Of a stretch of 36,994 bases of DNA, positions 32,865 through 36,994 are shown piece by piece. A model generated the notes under the pieces. It did no database searches, was not told where the DNA came from, and worked only from the letters and a program-made list of their open reading frames with translations. The stretch is taken from contig NZ_ASHR01000016.1 in NCBI RefSeq assembly GCF_000400485.1, forward strand, positions 1 to 36,994, in the 5' to 3' direction. The stretch is from Agrococcus pavilionensis RW1 (lineage in GTDB: Bacteria; Actinomycetota; Actinomycetes; Actinomycetales; Microbacteriaceae). The translations under genes and the position numbers were made by a program. How positions within the stretch are numbered: the first letter of the stretch is position 1; the number at the start of each line of letters is the position of its first letter.

Positions 32865-33190
32865 CGCCCGTCGCCCTCGAGGCTCGGGGCGTCCTGGTCG
32901 CGCGCGGCGTCCTCGAGGTGCCGCTGGTCGCCGCCGTCGAGCTCCTCGGGCTGCGCGGCGTCGCGCCCGGCCGAGAAGTCGTCGTTCGGCGCCTCCTTGG
33001 CCTCGCCGTCGCCGTGGACCGTCTCGCCCGTGCGAGCGTCGACGCCGGCGCCGGACTGGCCCTCCTCGGGCACGAACTCGTTGTGCCGGGCGTCGAAGGA
33101 GCTCGCCGAGCCGCTGTCCGCCGGCGGTGCCTCGTGGTAGACCGGGTCGCCCTCGCGCGAGTCGTACGTCGGATCGTTCCAGTTCGCCAT
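32861..33190 (-). CDS. small acidic hydrophilic protein
   Basis: 109 residues beginning MANWNDPTYDSREGDPVYHE; no hydrophobic core, no cysteine, rich in Asp, Glu, Gly and Ala, likely disordered. I do not recognise a family. The ATG at 33190 has GGAGGAGAG upstream, and site C of the shared motif lies 50 nt further. The stop overlaps the acylphosphatase start by 4 nt, so the two are one transcription unit. The composition and motif link it to the 67-residue protein at 30185; a stress-related role is a guess. Confidence 0.75.
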   Translation of the reverse strand: MANWNDPTYDSREGDPVYHEAPPADSGSASSFDARHNEFVPEEGQSGAGVDARTGETVHGDGEAKEAPNDDFSAGRDAAQPEELDGGDQRHLEDAARDQDAPSLEGDGR

Positions 33191-33240
33191 GATCGCTCTC
33201 CTCCGCGGTCCTGCGGCAGCCGTCGGCTGCGCTGTGGACA

Positions 33241-33263
33241 CGACGCTACGCGCGCAGCCTGGG
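33241..33263 (-). promoter_or_regulatory. shared 23-bp motif, site C
   Basis: Same 13-base core as sites A and B, preceded by CCCAGGCT; 50 nt upstream of the ATG at 33190. Confidence 0.65.
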
Positions 33264-33285
33264 AAAGGGGAGGGCCGCGTCGCGC

Positions 33286-34068
33286 TCACGCGGAGCGTCG
33301 CGAGCGCCCGCGCGCATCCTCGATCACCGGCACGCTCGCGAAGGCGAGCAGCAGCACGGCGGTAGGCACGACGGTGAGGAAGCCGATCGCCTGGTAGGCG
33401 AGCGCGCCGGTCACGCCGCCGACGAAGAAGGCGCTCACGAGCAGCACGTGCAGGCCGAGCCGCCCGAGCCGCGGTCGCACGGGATCGGGGTCGCCGGCGC
33501 GCTTCGGATAGACGAGCTTGCCGAGCTCGATGCCGATGTCGGTGACCATGCCGGTCACGTGCGTCGTGCGGATCTGCGCATCCGAGATCTTCGTGATCAC
33601 GGCGTTCTGCAGGCCCATCGTGAAGCCGAGCAGGGCGATGAGCACCCACTCGCGCCCGGCGTCGGCGGTGAGCTCGTGCGCGACGAGGCCGATGAAGAGC
33701 GCGAGCGCCGCCTCGAGCAGCAGCACGATCGCGAAGCGGCTCTGCAGCTCGCGACGCCGCGCCCAGTTGAAGAGCAGCGCGCACACCGCCGCGCCGACGA
33801 CGAACGAGGTGAGACCGGTCAAGCACAGCAGCGCGATGTCGAGCGAGCCGAGCACGAGGCTGTCGGCGAGCATCGCGGTGAGGCCCGTCATGTGCGAGGT
33901 GTAGAGCGCGATCGCCATGAAGCCGACGGAGTTGAGGATGCCCGCCGTGAGCGCGAGCAGCACCGCGAGGTCGCGGTTCCAGCGCGGCGAGCGGTCCGGG
34001 CCGGCGATGCCCCGGAGGTACGCGACGAGGGGCGCGGCCCGCCCGCCCGGCCCCGGTGACGCATCCAT
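33286..34068 (-). CDS. DUF1275 (YoaK-like) membrane protein
   Basis: 260 residues with six or seven hydrophobic segments. LALTAGILNSVGFMAIALYTSHMTG at the first helix, then GFTMGLQNAVITKISDAQIRTTHVTGMVTDIGIELG, are DUF1275 landmarks. The function of the family is not established. The ATG at 34068 is preceded by TAGCCT at 7 nt, so translation may be leaderless; a longer frame reaches 34143 but would run through the promoter. Divergent from ychF. Confidence 0.88.
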   Translation of the reverse strand: MDASPGPGGRAAPLVAYLRGIAGPDRSPRWNRDLAVLLALTAGILNSVGFMAIALYTSHMTGLTAMLADSLVLGSLDIALLCLTGLTSFVVGAAVCALLFNWARRRELQSRFAIVLLLEAALALFIGLVAHELTADAGREWVLIALLGFTMGLQNAVITKISDAQIRTTHVTGMVTDIGIELGKLVYPKRAGDPDPVRPRLGRLGLHVLLVSAFFVGGVTGALAYQAIGFLTVVPTAVLLLAFASVPVIEDARGRSRRSA

Positions 34069-34075
34069 GATCCCG

Positions 34076-34081
34076 AGGCTA
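34076..34081 (-). promoter_or_regulatory. putative -10 of the DUF1275 gene, leaderless
   Basis: TAGCCT on the minus strand, 7 nt before the ATG at 34068. Confidence 0.45.
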
Positions 34082-34122
34082 GTGCGGCCGCCCGTCGGGC
34101 CCGGGCGGCGGATGCGCGCCGG

Positions 34123-34128
34123 TAGGCT
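34123..34128 (+). promoter_or_regulatory. putative -10 of ychF, leaderless
   Basis: TAGGCT, 8 nt before the GTG at 34137, with no ribosome site between. Confidence 0.45.
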
Positions 34129-34136
34129 GGTCTGTC

Positions 34137-35210
34137 GTGGCACTCACGATCGGCATCGTCGGACTCCCCAACGTGGGCAAGTCGACCCTCTTCAACGCTC
34201 TCACCAAGAACACCGTGCTCGCGGCGAACTACCCGTTCGCGACGATCGAGCCGAACATCGGGGTGGTCGAGCTGCCGGACGAGCGCCTCACGCGCCTCGC
34301 CGAGATCTTCGGCTCGGCCAAGATCCTGCCCGCGACCGTCTCGTTCGTCGACATCGCCGGCATCGTGAAGGGCGCGAGCGAGGGCGAGGGGCTCGGCAAC
34401 CAGTTCCTCGCGAACATCCGCGAGGCCGACGCGATCGCGCAGGTCGTGCGCGGCTTCAGCGACTCGGATGTCGTGCACGTCGACGGCAAGGTCGACCCGG
34501 CCTCCGACATGGAGACGATCAACACCGAGCTCATCCTCGCCGACCTGCAGACGCTCGAGAAGGCGGTGCCGCGCCTCGAGAAGGAAGTGCGGGGCAAGAA
34601 GGCCGACCCGGCCGTGCTCGCCGCCGCGGTCGAGGCGCAGTCGATCCTGAACGCCGGCACGACGCTGTCGCAGGCGGGCTTCGACGTCGCGCCCATCAAG
34701 GAGCTCGGCCTGCTGACCGCGAAGCCGCAGCTCTTCGTCTTCAACGTCGACGAGGCGGTGCTCTCGGACGAGGTGAAGAAGGCCGAGCTCGCGGCGCTCG
34801 TCGCGCCCGCGAAGGCCGTCTTCCTCGACGCGCAGGTCGAGTCGGAGCTCATCGACCTCGACCAGGACGAGGCGCTCGAGCTGCTGCAGTCGCTCGGCCA
34901 GGAGGAGTCGGGCCTCGACCAGCTCGCGCGCATCGGCTTCGACACCCTCGGCCTGCAGACCTACCTCACGGCGGGCCCGAAGGAGTCGCGCGCCTGGACC
35001 ATCCGCAAGGGCTGGACCGCGCCGCAAGCGGCGGGCGTCATCCACACCGACTTCGAGCGCGGCTTCATCAAGGCGGAGGTCGTCTCGTTCGCCGACCTCG
35101 ACCAGTACGGCTCGATGGCCGAGGCGAAGGCCGCTGGCCGCGTGCGCATCGAGGGCAAGGACTACGTGATGGCCGACGGCGACGTGGTGGAGTTCCGCTT
35201 CAACGTGTAG
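34137..35210 (+). CDS. ychF: redox-regulated ATPase YchF
   Basis: 357 residues, near-universal Obg-related P-loop protein that prefers ATP and binds ribosomes. P-loop GLPNVGKST, switch region DIAGIVKGASEGEGLG, and NVDE in place of the GTPase NKxD, which explains ATP preference. A coiled-coil arm (about 125-190) and a C-terminal TGS domain (LGLQTYLTAGPKESRAWTIR onward) complete the fold. The GTG at 34137 is close behind a -10-like box. It appears to be the last core-genome gene before the accessory segment. Confidence 0.97.
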   Translation: MALTIGIVGLPNVGKSTLFNALTKNTVLAANYPFATIEPNIGVVELPDERLTRLAEIFGSAKILPATVSFVDIAGIVKGASEGEGLGNQFLANIREADAIAQVVRGFSDSDVVHVDGKVDPASDMETINTELILADLQTLEKAVPRLEKEVRGKKADPAVLAAAVEAQSILNAGTTLSQAGFDVAPIKELGLLTAKPQLFVFNVDEAVLSDEVKKAELAALVAPAKAVFLDAQVESELIDLDQDEALELLQSLGQEESGLDQLARIGFDTLGLQTYLTAGPKESRAWTIRKGWTAPQAAGVIHTDFERGFIKAEVVSFADLDQYGSMAEAKAAGRVRIEGKDYVMADGDVVEFRFNV

Positions 35211-35514
35211 CTCCGGCCTCGGCTCAGCTTAATACCGCGGAAACTGCCGCCACGCGGGCGTCGAATCAGCAGTGAGTCCGCGGGTACTTCTGCTCCCGGT
35301 TTCGCCCGTCCTTGAAGTGGCCAAACAGCAGGCCCTACTCGCGAACGCCCAAGCGCGCCGCGCATTCGGCGCACGATGCCCACGACACCGCACGATTGAC
35401 ATCGTCGATGGTCGCTACTGACTATCCAAGGGCCGATCATTTCGCACACGGGGAGAGAAACCTCGCCGTGCCGCCCGAGCGAGCGAGAACGGGGGACCGG
35501 GGTCTGCGCTCCGT
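35211..35514. other. gene-free junction between core and accessory DNA
   Basis: About 300 bp of visibly lower GC after ychF. Open frames here lack ribosome sites and domain signals. No tRNA, direct repeat or att-like duplication was recognised. Confidence 0.5.
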
Positions 35515-36417
35515 TCAGACGGTGTCGGCGGTGGCTTCGAAGGCGGTCGCGGCTTCCTCGTTCATGAAGGAGCGGAGCATCTTTCGAAGGTTTTCCTTCT
35601 CGTTGTCCTCGATCTGCTGCACGAACCAGCGGTCGGTCTCGTTGGCGATGGGCTCGAGTAGTTCCGCTACGGCGTAGAACGCCGCGGTGAACATGACGTG
35701 CATGGTGAGAGCGATCGGGAGCATTGTGCCGTTGTCCAGGCTCATCACCTCGTAGTACTCGACATCAAGGTGGGTGTCGAGCGTTCCGCTGTGCTGCGGA
35801 CGAAGGAACTTCACGGTGGCGAGAGTCAGTCCCTCGCGCATCGGCTCGTTCGCGTACTTCTCGAAGACGACCTCCATGGGTGGGCTGACGTGAACGACAA
35901 CATCTGGCCGGCTCATGGTGTGCGTGAGGATGCGGCGGTGCTTGTCCACGTTCGAGAGGCGGTTCAGCAGCGCCAATGCCCTCTCCTCGCCCGACCCATC
36001 GTCAATCGGTTGCACGGCCTCGAGAGCATCCAGCGTCGGCTCATCGAGCTGATACTCGTTCCTTTGCCTCCATTGCTCCCACTTCGCGCCGTCTGTGAAG
36101 ATCGGATACTGCACGCGGCGCTCATCCTTGGAGCTGAGGGTGCGGAAGCGGGCCGCCGTCAGGAGCATGGCGTGGTCGAGCGCCGAGCGCATGTTGTTGA
36201 TCGCGTCGCCCGACACATAGCTCCACGTGTCCTCGAGCGGTTCAAACTTTCGGACCCTCCACTGCGTTGCAAGGATGGGCGACCGTCCATAGTCGGTGTT
36301 GTGAAAGTGGCTGTACTCGATGGGGTTGCTTTCTCGGTACTCACGCTGCATGTCCCCGAGCCGTTGCATATGACGCATGGCGTGAGCGAGCTTCCCAAAC
36401 GGCGACGACAGATCCAT
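35515..36417 (-). CDS. accessory protein of unknown function with R-x4-H motif
   Basis: 300 residues from the ATG at 36417 (a GTG lies directly before it), with AAGGTGG upstream. I do not recognise a named family. Visible features are NMRSALDHAMLL (Arg77-x4-His82), a spacing used by HEPN ribonucleases, then VQYPIF, LNRLSNVDKHRRIL, and a mostly helical C-terminus. The RSxLDH ... DKHR combination occurs in many accessory hypothetical proteins. Base composition and codon use are less GC-extreme than in the flanking core genes, suggesting horizontal gain. It sits beside an IS3-type element. A HEPN-like role is inference from a short motif. Confidence 0.75.
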   Translation of the reverse strand: MDLSSPFGKLAHAMRHMQRLGDMQREYRESNPIEYSHFHNTDYGRSPILATQWRVRKFEPLEDTWSYVSGDAINNMRSALDHAMLLTAARFRTLSSKDERRVQYPIFTDGAKWEQWRQRNEYQLDEPTLDALEAVQPIDDGSGEERALALLNRLSNVDKHRRILTHTMSRPDVVVHVSPPMEVVFEKYANEPMREGLTLATVKFLRPQHSGTLDTHLDVEYYEVMSLDNGTMLPIALTMHVMFTAAFYAVAELLEPIANETDRWFVQQIEDNEKENLRKMLRSFMNEEAATAFEATADTV

Positions 36418-36515
36418 CACGCCACCTTAAAGGCACTCAGGCTCGAGACGAGTGTCTGTGAACCGTCCCCGGTTTGATGCCGGTTCCTTTCGAGTCTGGA
36501 AGGAAGATAGTCATC

Positions 36516-36827
36516 ATGCCGAAGCAGATCCCGGAGGAGACGAAGCAGCGAGCGATCCGGCTCGTGCTCGACCATCTCGATGAGTACCCGAACCTGACGA
36601 CCGCGTGCGAGACGGTCTCGAAACGGCTCGGCTTCGGGGCCGAGTCGCTGCGCCGATGGGTGCGGCAGGCTCAGATCGACGCCGGCGAACGGCAGGGCGC
36701 CTCGACGAGCGAGTCGGAGCGGGTGCGGCGGCTTGAGCGGGAGAACCGTGAGCTGCGTGAGGCGAACGCGATCCTGCGCGACGCGGCGGTTTTCTTCGCC
36801 GGGGAACTCGACCCCCGACGCCGCTGA
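36516..36827 (+). CDS. IS3-family transposase OrfA
   Basis: 103 residues. A helix-turn-helix of the transposase_8 type (KQRAIRLVLDHLDEYPNLTT ... GFGAESLRRWVRQAQIDAG) is followed by a leucine-zipper-like helix, RRLERENRELREANAILRDA, and the common ending FFAGELD. AAGGAAG precedes the ATG at 36516. It binds the element's ends and forms OrfAB with the next frame. Confidence 0.9.
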   Translation: MPKQIPEETKQRAIRLVLDHLDEYPNLTTACETVSKRLGFGAESLRRWVRQAQIDAGERQGASTSESERVRRLERENRELREANAILRDAAVFFAGELDPRRR

Positions 36828-36994
36828 TCGTCGGCTTCATCGACGAGCAGCGGGCCAAGGGCCGCGCGGTCGAGTCGGTCTGCCAGGTCCTGCGGGAGCA
36901 GGGCGTGGAGGTCGCCGCGCGAACCTACCGGGCGTGGAAGCGCGCCCAGCCCAGCAACCGCGCTGTGGATGACGCGGTGATCATCGACGCGCTG
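36794..36994 (+). CDS. IS3-family transposase OrfB, 3' end outside window
   Basis: Read in the -1 frame relative to orfA: GTRPPTPLIVGFIDEQRAKG, then SVCQVLREQGVEVAARTYRA, the standard opening of OrfB before the DDE integrase core. There is no start codon in frame, so expression should depend on -1 frameshifting; GGTTTTC at 36788-36794 is the candidate slip site. The catalytic residues lie beyond 36994. Confidence 0.82.

Larger units (their letters stand above)
36459..36994 (+). mobile_element. IS3-family insertion sequence, left part
   Basis: orfA and the beginning of orfB are in the usual overlapping order. The left end is probably near 36453-36459, where TGTCTGTGAACCG begins; IS3 ends normally start with TG. 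The right end is outside the window, so terminal repeats and target duplication cannot be checked. Confidence 0.75.

Noticed and set aside
36474-36515. Earlier TTG/ATG starts for IS orfA
   Set aside because: They add 14 residues not typical for OrfA, and the ATG at 36516 has AAGGAAG at a suitable distance.
1-36994. CRISPR array, rRNA, prophage or replication origin
   Set aside because: No regular spacer-repeat pattern, rRNA-like segment, phage structural gene or DnaA-box cluster was found when reading the window.

Overview
The window is very GC-rich DNA with strong GC3 codon use, many GTG starts, short overlaps and several apparently leaderless genes. It carries a leuC-leuD-murA-plsC-gpsA-ddl cluster, stand-alone HtaA-domain and DUF559-type proteins, and a tRNA-Glu(CTC). 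This points to a high-GC actinobacterium, most likely Micrococcales/Microbacteriaceae; the genus cannot be fixed from the sequence alone.

1-6.2 kb: a homoprotocatechuate (3,4-dihydroxyphenylacetate) catabolic operon on the minus strand (HpaG-RraA fusion, GntR repressor, hpaE, hpaD cut by the window edge), with a divergent MHS-type transporter. Palindromic GntR-like sites lie over the -10 regions of both divergent promoters.

6.2-13.3 kb: the most unusual part. A LysR regulator is translationally coupled to a small HtaA-domain protein without a signal peptide. Divergent from them is a 983-residue P450 fused to an adrenodoxin-reductase-like FAD domain and a C-terminal flavodoxin. Next comes a RimK-type glutamate ligase carrying a C-terminal RCK_C domain, divergent from a retropepsin-like zinc-protease-family protein and an AstE/AspA-type deacylase.

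13.4-18.2 kb: two paralogous TauE/SafE permeases on either side of a MerR regulator and a divergent thioredoxin-reductase-like flavoprotein, then an MBL hydrolase, a diacylglycerol-kinase-like enzyme and tRNA-Glu.

18.2-28.3 kb: DUF559-type protein, a nested double inverted repeat, mdh, corA, and the leuCD-murA-plsC-gpsA-ddl operon with a DUF488 gene at its end.

28.2-35.2 kb: EamA transporter, alpha/beta hydrolase, leucine-dehydrogenase-like enzyme, three small or stress-type genes that share a 23-bp upstream motif, acylphosphatase, DUF1275 protein and the GTPase/ATPase ychF. 35.2 kb to the end is an accessory segment of lower GC: an orphan protein with an R-x4-H signature and the left end of an IS3-type element.
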